A DNA stretch of 64,000 nt from Mycolicibacterium brumae (GCF_025215495.1 NZ_CP104302.1:3348001-3412000); one strand, 5' to 3'; numbered from the stretch's first letter, positions 9,252-26,159 are shown. The notes: a model not told the origin generated them from the sequence alone. Program-made: numbers and translations.

Positions 9252-10000
9252 GGCGTCGAGGCTAGCCGCCGGGCGAAGTCGGCGGCGAATTCCCGGTAGG
9301 CCGCCCGCAGCTGGTCCCCCGGCCAATCGGGGGGCAGCAGCGCGGTCGGCAGCACCGGGTCGGTGAGCAGGTGGCGCACGATGGCGGCGGCGACGGCGAA
9401 CCGGGCGGGAACGTCGTCGGCGCGCGACAACGCGGCCAGCAGGTCTCGGCCGCGCCCCGCCCAGCCGTCGAGGTCCCACAGCGCGGCGGCCAACGCGGCC
9501 GGGTCGTCGTCGCGCGCCGACAGCACCCGCGCCCGCCCGGCCAGGTCGTCGAAACCGGAATCCTCGAGGTTCGCCGGGCGCAGCCACACCCCCTCGCGCA
9601 GTTCGCCGAACCGGGCCTGACGCAGCCGCGCGCGTAGGTCCGCGCGGGACCGGGCGTCGGCGCCGACGGCGGTGATCACCAGCGTGGTCCAGCTGCCGTC
9701 CCAGTCCCGCAGGGACGGTTCCAGGGCGGCGTCCTGGCGGCGCTGCCGTGCCAGCAATCGGTCGGCGAGCCGGTAGCCGTCGTCGGCGCGGATCAGGTCC
9801 CCGGCGGCCTCCATCCGGCTCAGCGCCACCCGCAGGGTGGACTCCCGGATGCCGAAGTCGCGGGTCAGCCGGATCAGTTCAGCAGCCGTCGCCGAGGCGG
9901 GGTGCGCGCCGAGCAGCACCGACAGCACCACCGACCGCGCGGTGAGCCGGCGGGTCCCGGGCACCCGGTCAGACCCCGGAGGCGCGCCGGCCGGCGTCAC
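9248..10000 (-). CDS. PaaX-family transcriptional regulator
   Basis: This 250-residue protein has an N-terminal winged-helix region (SVVLSVLLGAHPASATAAEL to LRVALSRMEAAGDL) followed by the larger PaaX-type domain. PaaX proteins repress aromatic or acyl-CoA catabolic genes and respond to CoA thioesters. That fits its place between enoyl-CoA hydratase genes and downstream of an acyl-CoA dehydrogenase. The first codons overlap the end of the upstream hydratase by 32 bases, so a somewhat later start near the VPGTRRLTARS segment is possible. It corresponds by position to Rv0674 (memory). I identified no operator for it. Confidence 0.82.
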   Translation of the reverse strand: MTPAGAPPGSDRVPGTRRLTARSVVLSVLLGAHPASATAAELIRLTRDFGIRESTLRVALSRMEAAGDLIRADDGYRLADRLLARQRRQDAALEPSLRDWDGSWTTLVITAVGADARSRADLRARLRQARFGELREGVWLRPANLEDSGFDDLAGRARVLSARDDDPAALAAALWDLDGWAGRGRDLLAALSRADDVPARFAVAAAIVRHLLTDPVLPTALLPPDWPGDQLRAAYREFAADFARRLASTP

Positions 10001-10886
10001 CGTAGGGTTCGTCGCGGCGCCGGACCGCGTCGCGGAAACCGTTCGCCAGCGCGTCGGCGACGAACCCGTGGCCCTCGGGGGTGTGCCGGGCGATCCCGTC
10101 GAACACCGTCGACACCATCTGGCTGGTGACCACGCCCTGCTGCAGCAGCGCGGTGTTGCAGGCGAGTTTGGCCATCATCAGCTGGTTGACCGGCATCGAC
10201 GCGATGCGCTCGACAAGTCGCTCGGTGCGCTCATCGAGGTCCGCCGGTTCTGGGGCTTCCACGGCCAGCCCCCACTCGGCGGCCTGCGCGCCGGTGATGC
10301 AGTCGCCGGTGAACAGCAGGCGTTTGGCTCGCTGGTCGCCGAGGCGGTGCGCCCACAGCCCGGCGGCCGGGACGCCCCAGACCCGCATCGGCGGGTAACC
10401 GATCTTGGCGTCGGACGCGACGATGATCTGGTCGGCGTGCAGCGCGATATCGGCGCCGCCGGCGACGCAATAGCCGTGGATCTTGACCACCGTCGGCTTG
10501 TCCGCCCGCATCAGGCTGGCGAAGCCCCGGACGAACCGGTTCATCATCTGATAGTCGAGCATGGGGTCCCACGGCGCGTCCGGCCGGTGATTGCGCAGTT
10601 GCGTCTGTCCGTCCAGGACGGTGCCGCGGCGGTCCCCGCCGGCGCCGTCGGGCGCGCTCTGGTCGGCGTAGGCCGACAGGTCGAACCCGGCGCAGAAGCC
10701 CTCGCCGCGGCCGGACACCAGGATCACCCGCACCGCCGGGTCCAGGTCGGCGCGCTCCACGCAGGCGGCCAGTTCCAGCGGGGTGGCGGCGATGATCGCG
10801 TTGCCCTTCTCCGGCCGGTTGAAGGTGATCCGGGCGACGCGCCCGGTGACCTGGTAGGTCATGGTGGCCAGGTTGTCGAAGTCCAC
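9969..10886 (-). CDS. echA4: Enoyl-CoA hydratase family protein
   Basis: This is a crotonase-superfamily protein of 305 residues, longer than a minimal hydratase because of an insertion after the first oxyanion block. GRGEGFCAGFDLSAYADQ and VVKIHGYCVAGGADIALHAD mark the CoA-binding and oxyanion-hole regions. It follows fadE8 with a 4-base gap and overlaps the PaaX gene, so it belongs to a fadE8-echA4-paaX-DUF2628 unit. Substrate specificity cannot be read. The name echA4 (Rv0673) is by synteny from memory. Confidence 0.86.
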   Translation of the reverse strand: MDFDNLATMTYQVTGRVARITFNRPEKGNAIIAATPLELAACVERADLDPAVRVILVSGRGEGFCAGFDLSAYADQSAPDGAGGDRRGTVLDGQTQLRNHRPDAPWDPMLDYQMMNRFVRGFASLMRADKPTVVKIHGYCVAGGADIALHADQIIVASDAKIGYPPMRVWGVPAAGLWAHRLGDQRAKRLLFTGDCITGAQAAEWGLAVEAPEPADLDERTERLVERIASMPVNQLMMAKLACNTALLQQGVVTSQMVSTVFDGIARHTPEGHGFVADALANGFRDAVRRRDEPYGDAGRRASGV

Positions 10887-10890
10887 GGCG

Positions 10891-12519
10891 TCAGCCCTTC
10901 ACCATCGCGCGCTCCAGGATGGGCGCGAGGTCCAGCCCCGTCGGCAGGGTGCCGTACGCGCCGCCGTGGCGGCCGTCGAGGCGGGTGACCAGGAACGCTT
11001 CGGCGACCGCCGGGTGGCCGCGGCCGACCAGCAGCGCGCCCTGTAGCGCCAGCGCGATGTTCTCCGCGACCGCGCGGGCCCGGTACTCCAGCGTCGCCGG
11101 GTCGGCCAGTTGCGCGCGCAGCCCGTCGACGTGCGCGCCGAGCCGGGCGTCTTGGCCGGCCGGCCCCGCCAGCTCGTCGAGCAGCACTTCCACGCACTCC
11201 GGTTTGGTGGCCATGGCGCGCAGCGTGTCCAGCGCGCTGACGTTCCCGGAGCCCTCCCAGATGCCCATCAGCGGGGCCTCCCGGAACAGCCGTGGCATGC
11301 CGGATTCCTCGGCGTAGCCGTTGCCGCCGAAGCACTCCATCGCCTCGGCGGCGTGCGCGGTGGCCTGCTTGCAGATCCAGTACTTGGCCGCGGCCAGACC
11401 GATACGGCGCAGCATCGCCTCCCGCTCGTCGCCGCGGACGGCGCGGTCGGTGGCGCCGGCCATCCGCATGGCCAGCATGGTGGCGGCCTCGGCCTCCACC
11501 GCCATATCGGCGAGCACATTGCGCATCAGCGGCGCGTCGATCAGGTAGCCGCCGAACGCCTTGCGGTGGGCGGTGTGGTGCATCGCCTGGGCCAGGCCCT
11601 TGCGCATCGAGGTGGCGCTGCCCAGCGCGCAGTCCAGCCGGGTGAGGTTGACCATCTCGATGATGGTCCGCACGCCGCGGCCCTCCTCGCCCACCAGCCA
11701 CGCGGCGGCGCCGTCGTATTCGATCTCGCTGGAGGCGTTGGCGTGGTTGCCGAGCTTGTCCTTGACCCGCATGATGCGCATCCGGTTGCGGGTTCCGTCG
11801 GGCAGCACCCGCGGCAGCATGAAGCAGCTCAACCCGGCGGGGGCCTGGGCGAGCACCAGGAAGATATCGCTCATCGCGGCGGAGGTGAACCACTTGTGCC
11901 CGGTCAGGGTGTGGCTGCCGTCGGCGTTGGGAACCGCTTGGGTGGTGCCGGCGCGGACGTCGGAGCCGCCCTGTTTCTCGGTCATCGACATGCCCGCCGT
12001 GATGCCGGTTTTGGTCGCCGGGACGGTGAGTTCGGGGTCGTAGATCCGCGAGGTCAGCAGCGGTTCGTAGATCGCGGCGAGCTCCGGGTTGTGCCGCAGC
12101 GCGGGGACGACGGCATAGGTCATGGAGATCGGGCACAAGTGCCCAGGTTCGACGGTCCACACGCCGTTCTTCGCGGCGCGCACGACGTGGGCGCCCGGGC
12201 GGTCTTCGGCCCACGGCGCGGCGTGCAGGCCGTGCGCGATCGCGGTGCGCATCAGCTCGTGATAGGCGGGGTCGTATTCGATCTCATCGACGCGGTGGCC
12301 GTAGCGGTCGTAGGCGCGCAGGATCGGCGCGTTGCGGTCGGCGAGGTCGCCCCAGCGCTCGGCTTCGGCGGTGCCTGCCAGTGCGCCGAGCGCGAACACC
12401 TCCTCGGCGCCCCAGCCGCCGCCTTCGCGTTCCAGCGCCTCGGCCAGCACCGGCGATGTGGCGGGGTTGTAGCCCTGCAGCGGCGGGACCTGGTTGAAAA
12501 CGACGTGGGTGTCCGACAT
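10891..12519 (-). CDS. fadE8: Acyl-CoA dehydrogenase, AidB-like (FadE8)
   Basis: This is a flavin-dependent acyl-CoA dehydrogenase of 542 residues, a length and order typical of the AidB/FadE8 group. GMSMTEKQGGSDVRAGTT and GHKWFTSAAMSDIFLVLAQ form the flavin-binding middle domain, and AMECFGGNGYAEESGMPRLF lies in the C-terminal helical domain. E. coli AidB is linked to alkylation damage; FadE8 in mycobacteria is usually placed in fatty acid oxidation. The ATG at 12517-12519 has no clear ribosome binding site. It heads the leftward unit and diverges from a cupin gene across 56 bases. Symbol by similarity to Rv0672 (memory). Confidence 0.9.
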   Translation of the reverse strand: MSDTHVVFNQVPPLQGYNPATSPVLAEALEREGGGWGAEEVFALGALAGTAEAERWGDLADRNAPILRAYDRYGHRVDEIEYDPAYHELMRTAIAHGLHAAPWAEDRPGAHVVRAAKNGVWTVEPGHLCPISMTYAVVPALRHNPELAAIYEPLLTSRIYDPELTVPATKTGITAGMSMTEKQGGSDVRAGTTQAVPNADGSHTLTGHKWFTSAAMSDIFLVLAQAPAGLSCFMLPRVLPDGTRNRMRIMRVKDKLGNHANASSEIEYDGAAAWLVGEEGRGVRTIIEMVNLTRLDCALGSATSMRKGLAQAMHHTAHRKAFGGYLIDAPLMRNVLADMAVEAEAATMLAMRMAGATDRAVRGDEREAMLRRIGLAAAKYWICKQATAHAAEAMECFGGNGYAEESGMPRLFREAPLMGIWEGSGNVSALDTLRAMATKPECVEVLLDELAGPAGQDARLGAHVDGLRAQLADPATLEYRARAVAENIALALQGALLVGRGHPAVAEAFLVTRLDGRHGGAYGTLPTGLDLAPILERAMVKG

Positions 12520-12575
12520 GAATCCAGTGTTACATTTTGTCGCCGCTTGAACAAGAAGTGTAATAACCTGGTGGC
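12520..12575. promoter_or_regulatory. Divergent promoter region between fadE8 and cupin gene
   Basis: In this 56-base, AT-rich gap TGTTACA (12528-12534) and TGTAATA (12559-12565) form an inverted pair with one mismatch and 24 bases between. For the cupin gene TTGTCG and TAATAA (12561-12566) are 18 bases apart. A regulator acting on both genes is possible; none is identified. Confidence 0.4.
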
Positions 12576-12911
12576 ATGCAGCCCAACGCCGTCACGCACG
12601 TCGCCGCCCTGACGCTCAACCACGAGCCGGTCCCCGCCGAACAGTCTGTTCATGACGACCCGACCACCGCGGCCACCGCCCTCGGCGAGTTCGGCGGACT
12701 GGAGGTCGGCGTCTGGGAGATGAGCCCCGGGGTGATGACCGACGTGGAGGCCGAGGAGCTGTTCGTGGTGCTCTCCGGCGCGGCCACCGTCGAGTTCGAC
12801 GACGGCAGCCCGGCGCTGGCGCTGCGCGCCGGTGATGTGGTGCGCCTGGCCGGTGGCAGCCACACCGTGTGGACGGTCACCGAGACGCTGCGCAAGGTGT
12901 ACCTGGCTTAG
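12576..12911 (+). CDS. Cupin-domain protein
   Basis: This 111-residue protein consists of one cupin beta-barrel. The segment VEAEELFVVLSGAATVEFDDG followed by LALRAGDVVRLAGGSHTVW carries the two conserved cupin motifs, although the metal-binding His pair is incomplete: Glu residues are present in motif 1 and a single His in motif 2. It could be a small-molecule-binding or dioxygenase-like protein; the substrate is unknown. It diverges from fadE8 and converges with the propeller membrane protein gene, whose stop lies 17 bases on. Confidence 0.8.
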   Translation: MQPNAVTHVAALTLNHEPVPAEQSVHDDPTTAATALGEFGGLEVGVWEMSPGVMTDVEAEELFVVLSGAATVEFDDGSPALALRAGDVVRLAGGSHTVWTVTETLRKVYLA

Positions 12912-12927
12912 CGCCCGTGCTCGCGAC

Positions 12928-14538
12928 TCAGCGGTAGCCCGTCACCGTGGTGACGTCGCCGCTGCGCTCCAACATCAGCAGCACGCCGGGCGCCTTCACG
13001 ATCTCCTCGACGGGACCGTCGATCCCTGACGAGGGCAGCGCCGCGCAGTCCGCGCGCCGGTAGACGGACACGCCGTCGGCATCGCCCAGCAGCACGGCGT
13101 CGGGCAGCCAAGCCGCCGAACTCACGTCCCGCGGCGCCACGATGTCACAACGCGCCCGGCCGTCGGCCCCGTCACGCAGCGTCACCCGTCGCCCGCGCAT
13201 GACCGTGTCGCTCCAGGTGAGGAAGTCCTGGTCGTCGAAGCCGGACGGGATCAGCGCCCGGGTGTCGAACGGCCAGACGCCGCCGGTCTGCGCGTTCACG
13301 TAGCGGAGGCCGTCCTCACCGCCGACGATCAGCCCGACGCTGCCGACGCCCCGCGGGTCCCGGGAGCCGTCGACTTCGACGTCGGACCGGCGCTCACCGG
13401 TCGCCGGGTCCAGCACGATGTAGCGCCGCTGCCCTTCGTCGTCGACACCGAAGTAGCCGATCCCGGCCGCGTTCTGAAACAGCACCCGCGATCGCAGCTC
13501 GAGGCTATCGACGCTCCACAGCTGCTCACCGGTCCTGGTGTCGATCCGGTCCAGCGTCCGACCGCTGTCGAGCATCAGGTGGCGCAGGTCGGCGCCGTCC
13601 CAGGTCGCCGCCTGTTGACGAAATTCCCAGAGACTCGGACCGTAACCGTGCCGCCACAGCCGCTCGCTGGTGTCGGCGTCCAGGCCGACCAGTTGGCCCG
13701 ATTCGTGCGCCCCGGAATCGAAGTCGATCACGTCGGTCTTCCCGTCGTCGAACACCCCGATGTGCGCCGCCTGCCAGGGCCCCTTCCCGAGGTGTTCCCA
13801 GCGCTGCCGGCCGTCGGCGTCGAAGGCGCGGACGCCATCGGGGGTGCGGACGACGAACCCCGGTTCGGCGGCGCGCACCGTGGCCTCGTAATCCGCCGCC
13901 CGCAGGGTGAATAGCGCCGGGCCGGTGACGGCATCCGGGACCGGCGGCGGCGCCAGGCTGGGCGCGGTGGTCGCGGTGAACAACCGGTCGGGGTTCATGT
14001 CGCCCATCACCACCACCGAGAACGCGACGCAGGCCGCCACCGCGGCCGCCACCCCGACAGTGGCCGACCGCCACCCGATCCCGCTCCGTCGCACCAGCGC
14101 GCAGCAGGCGGCCAGCAGCACCACGATCGCGCCGGCCATGGCGAAGGTCCAGGCCAGCAGGGTCACCGGCACCGACTGGGCCGGCGGGTAGGCGTCGACC
14201 ATGATCCGGTAGTGACGCGGCAGGGCGCACAGGGCGAGCATCCACGGCGCCAGGATGCCGGCGAGGCCGGCCAGCGGCAGCCATCCGCGGTTGACCACGG
14301 CGATCACCACGGCGGTCAACAGCAGGACGCTCACCAACACCGCCATCACGGCGGCGAAGCCGGGCGTCGCGCTGTCCCAGCCGCCCGAGTTGCGCACCGG
14401 AAGCTGCGCGCGGGTCGCATAGGTGCGGGCGAACACCCCGAAGCCAATCGCCGCCAGCAGCGACGTCACCCCCGCGCCGAGCAGCACACCGGCCAGCGTC
14501 CATCGGCCGCGCCGCGGTTGCTGGGGCGCGCCGTCCAT
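12928..14538 (-). CDS. Membrane-anchored beta-propeller (PQQ-like) protein
   Basis: This 536-residue protein has five predicted membrane helices in the first 190 residues (about 14-36, 60-83, 87-105, 124-148 and 160-182). An extracytoplasmic domain follows with repeated PQQ-like blades, seen as FDADGRQRWEHL, LDADTSERLWRH, IDTRTGEQLWSV and LDPATGERRSDV. The fold suggests a binding or scaffolding role at the cell envelope. No catalytic residues are evident. The ATG at 14538 is followed by a basic stretch and the first helix. It converges with the cupin gene and diverges from the epimerase gene. Confidence 0.78.
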   Translation of the reverse strand: MDGAPQQPRRGRWTLAGVLLGAGVTSLLAAIGFGVFARTYATRAQLPVRNSGGWDSATPGFAAVMAVLVSVLLLTAVVIAVVNRGWLPLAGLAGILAPWMLALCALPRHYRIMVDAYPPAQSVPVTLLAWTFAMAGAIVVLLAACCALVRRSGIGWRSATVGVAAAVAACVAFSVVVMGDMNPDRLFTATTAPSLAPPPVPDAVTGPALFTLRAADYEATVRAAEPGFVVRTPDGVRAFDADGRQRWEHLGKGPWQAAHIGVFDDGKTDVIDFDSGAHESGQLVGLDADTSERLWRHGYGPSLWEFRQQAATWDGADLRHLMLDSGRTLDRIDTRTGEQLWSVDSLELRSRVLFQNAAGIGYFGVDDEGQRRYIVLDPATGERRSDVEVDGSRDPRGVGSVGLIVGGEDGLRYVNAQTGGVWPFDTRALIPSGFDDQDFLTWSDTVMRGRRVTLRDGADGRARCDIVAPRDVSSAAWLPDAVLLGDADGVSVYRRADCAALPSSGIDGPVEEIVKAPGVLLMLERSGDVTTVTGYR

Positions 14539-14677
14539 GCGTCGAGCCTACGAGCGCGCGGGAACCCCATCGGACACCGATTTCGGCGTAAATCACATCC
14601 GCTGCGGCGTGTGCGCGGTCCGTCCGGCGGGTATCCGGTGATGATCAGATCAGCAGCACAGCAGAAGGGCGGTCGTC

Positions 14678-15235
14678 GTGCGAATCTTCCTGGCCGGGGC
14701 TACCGGTGTCATCGGACGACGGCTGGTGCCGTTGCTGCTGGCCGAGGGCCACACCGTGGCCGGGCTGACCCGGTCCAACCCGGAGGCGGTGGCCAATCTC
14801 GGCGCCGAGCCGGTGGTGTGCGACATCTACGACCTGCCGGGGCTTCGCGAGGCGGTGCTGGACTTCAACCCGAGCCTGGTGATGCACCAGTTGACCGATC
14901 TGCCTGATCACTTCGATGAGTTGGAGGATTCGCTGGCCGCCAACGAGCGGATCCGCACCGAGGGCACCCGCAACCTGCTGGCCGCCGCCAAGCCGGCCAA
15001 GATGATCGCGCAGAGCACCGCGTTCCCGGCAGCGGTCGCCGAGCACGAGCAGCTGGTGCTCGACGCCGGCGGGGTGATCCTGCGGTACGGCTACTTCTAC
15101 GGTCCGGGCACCTGGTACACCAACGAGCTGCCCCCGGAACCGCGAGTGCAGATCGACGAGGCCGCGCGGGCGACCGTCGCCCTGCTCGACGAGGCGCCGG
15201 GCACCGTCGTGGCGATCACCGACCTGACGGTGTAA
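14678..15235 (+). CDS. NAD-dependent epimerase-like protein, short
   Basis: This 185-residue protein has an N-terminal Rossmann fold (MRIFLAGATGVIGRRLVPLL, with the GxxGxxG motif) of the extended SDR or epimerase type. At 185 residues it is well short of the roughly 300 usual for such enzymes. The YxxxK active-site pair is not obvious, and the C-terminal substrate domain is largely absent; after YGYFYGPGTWYTNELPPEP it goes straight to a short end. It may be a reduced family member. The start is GTG at 14678. It converges on rpoC across a strong terminator. Confidence 0.7.
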   Translation: MRIFLAGATGVIGRRLVPLLLAEGHTVAGLTRSNPEAVANLGAEPVVCDIYDLPGLREAVLDFNPSLVMHQLTDLPDHFDELEDSLAANERIRTEGTRNLLAAAKPAKMIAQSTAFPAAVAEHEQLVLDAGGVILRYGYFYGPGTWYTNELPPEPRVQIDEAARATVALLDEAPGTVVAITDLTV

Positions 15236-15253
15236 ACGACAAGTCTCGATCTG

Positions 15254-15290
15254 AACGAAAAAGCCCCCGCCGAAGCGGGGGCTTTTTCGT

Positions 15291-15291
<1 letters not shown>
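15254..15291. terminator. Strong bidirectional terminator
   Basis: A perfect 17-base stem (15254-15270 with 15275-15291) is closed by the stable tetraloop CGAA and carries A and T runs at its base, so it works on both strands. It ends the epimerase transcript and backs up the rpoBC end. Confidence 0.95.
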
Positions 15292-19491
<4,200 letters not shown>

Positions 19492-19504
19492 CTACGGGCG
19501 AGGT

Positions 19505-23029
<3,525 letters not shown>

Positions 23030-23233
23030 CTATGGCGACTGCTCAGCCCCCCGGCGGACGCCGGATGCCTGCTCGTCGCGTTATCTGCGTCGGTTTGGCT
23101 GGAAGCACCCGTCCCGGGGCCCGACGCACGGCAGGTGGCCAGTCACTGAGCGACAATGCTCAGGGCCAGGTCCACAACGACCGGTGCAGGTCGGATAGAG
23201 GTGAAGGGCAGGAGGCAGCCAGCGCAACGTCCA

Positions 23234-23262
23234 ACAATAGCGCAGGACGGCGTATTCCTCAA
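23234..23262 (-). promoter_or_regulatory. Promoter candidate for rpoB-rpoC
   Basis: Read leftward, TTGAGG (23257-23262) and TATTGT (23234-23239) are separated by exactly 17 bases. Transcription would start near 23227, giving a leader of about 200 bases before the rpoB ATG. Elsewhere in the 357-base gap (23030-23386) I see no gene and no strong hairpin. Confidence 0.6.
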
Positions 23263-23386
23263 ATGACGGCGTCAGCCCGCATGTGCGTACAGGTCAAGCG
23301 CTGGCTGGCGGCCCGATCACTGCGTATGAGCATGCTGCCAAATAGCGTGGACCCTCGCGGCGGTTCCGTCAAGAGGAACGCGCCGC

Positions 23387-24484
23387 TCAGCCTTCGCGCT
23401 GGACCGGAATGCTGACGGTTTTGTCCTCGTCGGCCCGAACTTCCTGGGTCCGGACCTCCTCGGTGCGCGACTCGGAGTGGTAGTCGGCGCCGGTGGCGGC
23501 CATATCGGCCAGGATCGCCTCCTGGGCGGCCGGCGGCAGGGTGTGCAGCACCTCGCGCACCCGGGCCTGGCGACGGCCGACGGCCTTGCGCTCCGGCATG
23601 CCGGGGGTGACGGTCAGCTGCGGCGGCACGCCCTCGATCTCCTCGACGCCGCCGTCGCTCTGGCCGAGTTCCAGGGCCCGGGCCTCGGCTGCGGCGGTGG
23701 CCTCGTCCTTCTCCTCCGACATGCCGATCGGGCCGATGCGGCGGCCGTTGAGGAACTGCTTGACCACCGGCTCTTCGCTGGTCAGCAGCAGCTCGCGGGG
23801 GCCGAACATGACCAGGCGCTTGCGGTAGAGCATGCCGATGTCGTCCGGCACGGTGCGCACGATGTTGATGTTGTGCGTCACGATCAGGATGGTGGCGTCG
23901 ATCTGGGCGTTGATGTCGATCAGGAGCTGCGACAGGTAGGCGGTCCGGACCGGGTCCAGGCCGGAGTCCGGCTCGTCGACCAGGATGATCTTGGGGTCGA
24001 GCACCAGGGCGCGGGCCAGGCCGGCGCGCTTGCGCATACCGCCGGAGATCTCGCCGGGGGCCTTCATCTCGTGGCCGGCCAGACCGACGAGGTCCAGCTT
24101 CTCCATGACGATCTTGCGGATCTCGCTCTCGGACTTCTTGGTGTGCTCGCGCAGCGGGAAGGCCGTGTTGTCGTAGAGGTTCATCGACCCGAACAGCGCG
24201 CCGTCCTGGAACATGACGCCGAACAGGGTGCGGATCTCGTAGAGCTCCTTGGCCGAGCACTCGATCAGGTCGGTGCCCTCGATCATGATCTTGCCGCGCT
24301 CCGGGCGCAGCAGGCCGATCAGGGACTTCAGGAACACCGACTTACCGGTGCCGGACGGCCCCAGCAGCACGGTGACCTCGCCGGCCGGCAGGTCGAATGT
24401 CACGTCCTCCCAGATGACCTGGGAGCCGAACGATTTGGTGAGCCCTTCGACCTGGATACCAATGCCCACGTCTGATCCTTCCAA
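23387..24484 (-). CDS. mceG: ABC transporter ATPase of Mce lipid importers (Mkl/MceG)
   Basis: This protein has 365 residues with GPSGTGKS (Walker A, about residues 42-49), ISGGMRKRAGLAR (signature) and IILVDEPDSGLDP (Walker B). The C-terminal extension of about 100 residues, with GRRIGPIGMSEEKDEA, is characteristic of the MceG/Mkl group. This ATPase powers Mce lipid and sterol importers encoded elsewhere and matches Rv0655 in place and sequence (memory). The ATG at 24484 is used; an in-frame start three to six codons later is possible. It lies upstream of rpoB on the same strand, separated by 357 bases. Confidence 0.93.
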   Translation of the reverse strand: MEGSDVGIGIQVEGLTKSFGSQVIWEDVTFDLPAGEVTVLLGPSGTGKSVFLKSLIGLLRPERGKIMIEGTDLIECSAKELYEIRTLFGVMFQDGALFGSMNLYDNTAFPLREHTKKSESEIRKIVMEKLDLVGLAGHEMKAPGEISGGMRKRAGLARALVLDPKIILVDEPDSGLDPVRTAYLSQLLIDINAQIDATILIVTHNINIVRTVPDDIGMLYRKRLVMFGPRELLLTSEEPVVKQFLNGRRIGPIGMSEEKDEATAAAEARALELGQSDGGVEEIEGVPPQLTVTPGMPERKAVGRRQARVREVLHTLPPAAQEAILADMAATGADYHSESRTEEVRTQEVRADEDKTVSIPVQREG

Positions 24485-24600
24485 TCACGGCGATTTTCGC
24501 CGACCACCCACCACCCGCGCGGCGATGTGGTTCGAGTCACTGTAACGCAGCCTAAACGGTTGTATTCACGTTGTGCGCGTACCGGAGCGCAATCTCGGCA

Positions 24601-24618
24601 ACATAACTTTTGTTATGT
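24601..24618. promoter_or_regulatory. Inverted repeat, possible TetR operator
   Basis: ACATAAC and GTTATGT form a perfect 7-base inverted repeat with a TTTT centre. It lies just past the carotenoid oxygenase stop and 117 bases before the mceG start. The half-sites are the same ATAAC/GTTAT pair found at 26147-26159 in the TetR-oxygenase spacer. Confidence 0.5.
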
Positions 24619-24621
24619 GAC

Positions 24622-26115
24622 CTAGCGGGGGCACCAGTTGCCGTGGAAGCCCATCGGCACCCGTTGCGGCAGGTGCACGGCGGCCATCGTGTCCAGGCTC
24701 TGCGCGTCCAGCATCACCAGCCGGCCTTCGTCGGTGGGCCGGTGATGGGCATAGCCCATCAGGATCCCGTCGTCCTCGGCCCGGGAGTCCGGGTTCGGCA
24801 CGAAGCAGAACTCGCCGAGCAGCAGATCGGGGTCCAGGCCCGCGACCACGGCGGATCCGGTCGCGTAATCGTGCTTGTACAGCGAGCTCTTCATGTCCGC
24901 GGCGGACTCGAAGATGCCGTCGGTGCCGACGGTGTAGCCGAAGCGGTGCGCCCGGCCGGTCAGCGCCTCGTTGATCCGCGGGAACTCCTGCTGGCGGTCG
25001 TCCCGGACGCCGTCGCTGACCCGCCCGGTGGCCAGGTTGATCTCCCAGCGGTCCAGGCTGGGGACGCCGTCACTGGGGCCGCGCCGATCCCGGTCGAACA
25101 TCCGGCGGTAGCGGACCACGTCGAGCACCAGCACCTCCTGGCCGTCGCGGACCTCGGTGTAGCCGTTGAGCGGGTGGAACACGAAGCACGGCGCGATTTG
25201 GAACCATCGGATGTCGTCGGCGCCGCCGTCGCGCGGCAGGACCCCGATCCGGGCCGGGTAATTGTCGTCCCAGGCGAACGGCAGCGACAGGATGCGGGTG
25301 GTGTCGGCGGCCACCCGGGCGGCGATCGGACCGGGGATCGAAACTCGCCCGGCCAGCGCGTTCATCATCTTGCGGGCCGCCGGGCGGGCCAGCTTCGGCA
25401 CGCTGTCGGGCACCGCCTGGCCCGGATCGAAGACCACCGGCAGGTCGTAGAGCACCACGTACTTCTCGGTCAGGGTGAAGTCGTGCATCATCGGGAAGCC
25501 GTGCACCGGGATGTCGACGACCTTGCGCACCCGGCCGGCGGTGTCCAGCACGGTGTACTGCACATTGCGGCCGCGCGCGAAGGAGTAGGACACCGCGTGC
25601 AGTTCGCCGCTGACCGGGTCGCGGTGCGGATGGGCGGTGTAGCCGCCGCCGAGAGTGCCGTTGAAGTCGCAGGTGCCCACGGTGTCCAGGTCATCGGTGA
25701 GTTCGTAGTTCGCGCCGCCGCCTTCGACCAGGGCGAGCGTCTTGCCCGCGTGTTCGAGCACATTGGTGTTGGGGGCGACCGAGAGCATGCCCGCCTTGGG
25801 GTCCAGCCGCGCCGGGCGCGGCTCCCCCAGCGTCCCGGCCACCGCGGCGGTGCGGACCCAGCGGTTGCGGTACCAGAGCGCCTTGCCGTCGCGCAGGGAC
25901 AGCCCGTGCACCATCGCGTCCCCGGCGAACCAGTGGTACCGCTCGGCGTCGACCTCCTCGGCCGGATTGGGGCCGTTGCGCAGATAGCGGCCGTCGAGGT
26001 GCTCGGGAATGGTCCCGGTGACCTTGAGGTCGATCGCGGTGACCTCGCGACCCACCGGGGCCAGGAATCCCTCCAGGTACTGGTTGTCGGTTGCGGAAAC
26101 GGTTGGCGCGGACAT
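24622..26115 (-). CDS. Carotenoid cleavage oxygenase
   Basis: This non-heme iron oxygenase cleaves carotenoid or apocarotenoid double bonds. The protein has 497 residues. The four iron-binding His regions are visible: YTAHPHRDP, MHDFTLTEKY, FHPLNGYTEV and GFHGNWCP at the C-terminus. The ATG at 26113-26115 is preferred over an earlier in-frame ATG at 26148 because AGGAGG lies directly before it. It diverges from a TetR gene across a palindromic site, so the TetR protein is its likely regulator. It resembles Rv0654 in sequence and place (memory). Confidence 0.9.
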   Translation of the reverse strand: MSAPTVSATDNQYLEGFLAPVGREVTAIDLKVTGTIPEHLDGRYLRNGPNPAEEVDAERYHWFAGDAMVHGLSLRDGKALWYRNRWVRTAAVAGTLGEPRPARLDPKAGMLSVAPNTNVLEHAGKTLALVEGGGANYELTDDLDTVGTCDFNGTLGGGYTAHPHRDPVSGELHAVSYSFARGRNVQYTVLDTAGRVRKVVDIPVHGFPMMHDFTLTEKYVVLYDLPVVFDPGQAVPDSVPKLARPAARKMMNALAGRVSIPGPIAARVAADTTRILSLPFAWDDNYPARIGVLPRDGGADDIRWFQIAPCFVFHPLNGYTEVRDGQEVLVLDVVRYRRMFDRDRRGPSDGVPSLDRWEINLATGRVSDGVRDDRQQEFPRINEALTGRAHRFGYTVGTDGIFESAADMKSSLYKHDYATGSAVVAGLDPDLLLGEFCFVPNPDSRAEDDGILMGYAHHRPTDEGRLVMLDAQSLDTMAAVHLPQRVPMGFHGNWCPR

Positions 26116-26146
26116 CTGTCCTCCTAGGGATAAGCTGCGACCTGGC

Positions 26147-26159
26147 ATAACATTGTTAT
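26147..26159. promoter_or_regulatory. Palindromic operator between carotenoid oxygenase and tetR
   Basis: ATAACATTGTTAT is a 13-base palindrome with 6-base arms around one central base. It lies 31 bases upstream of the oxygenase start and 62 bases before the tetR start. Its position and the matching site at 24601-24618 suggest it is the TetR binding site. Confidence 0.6.
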
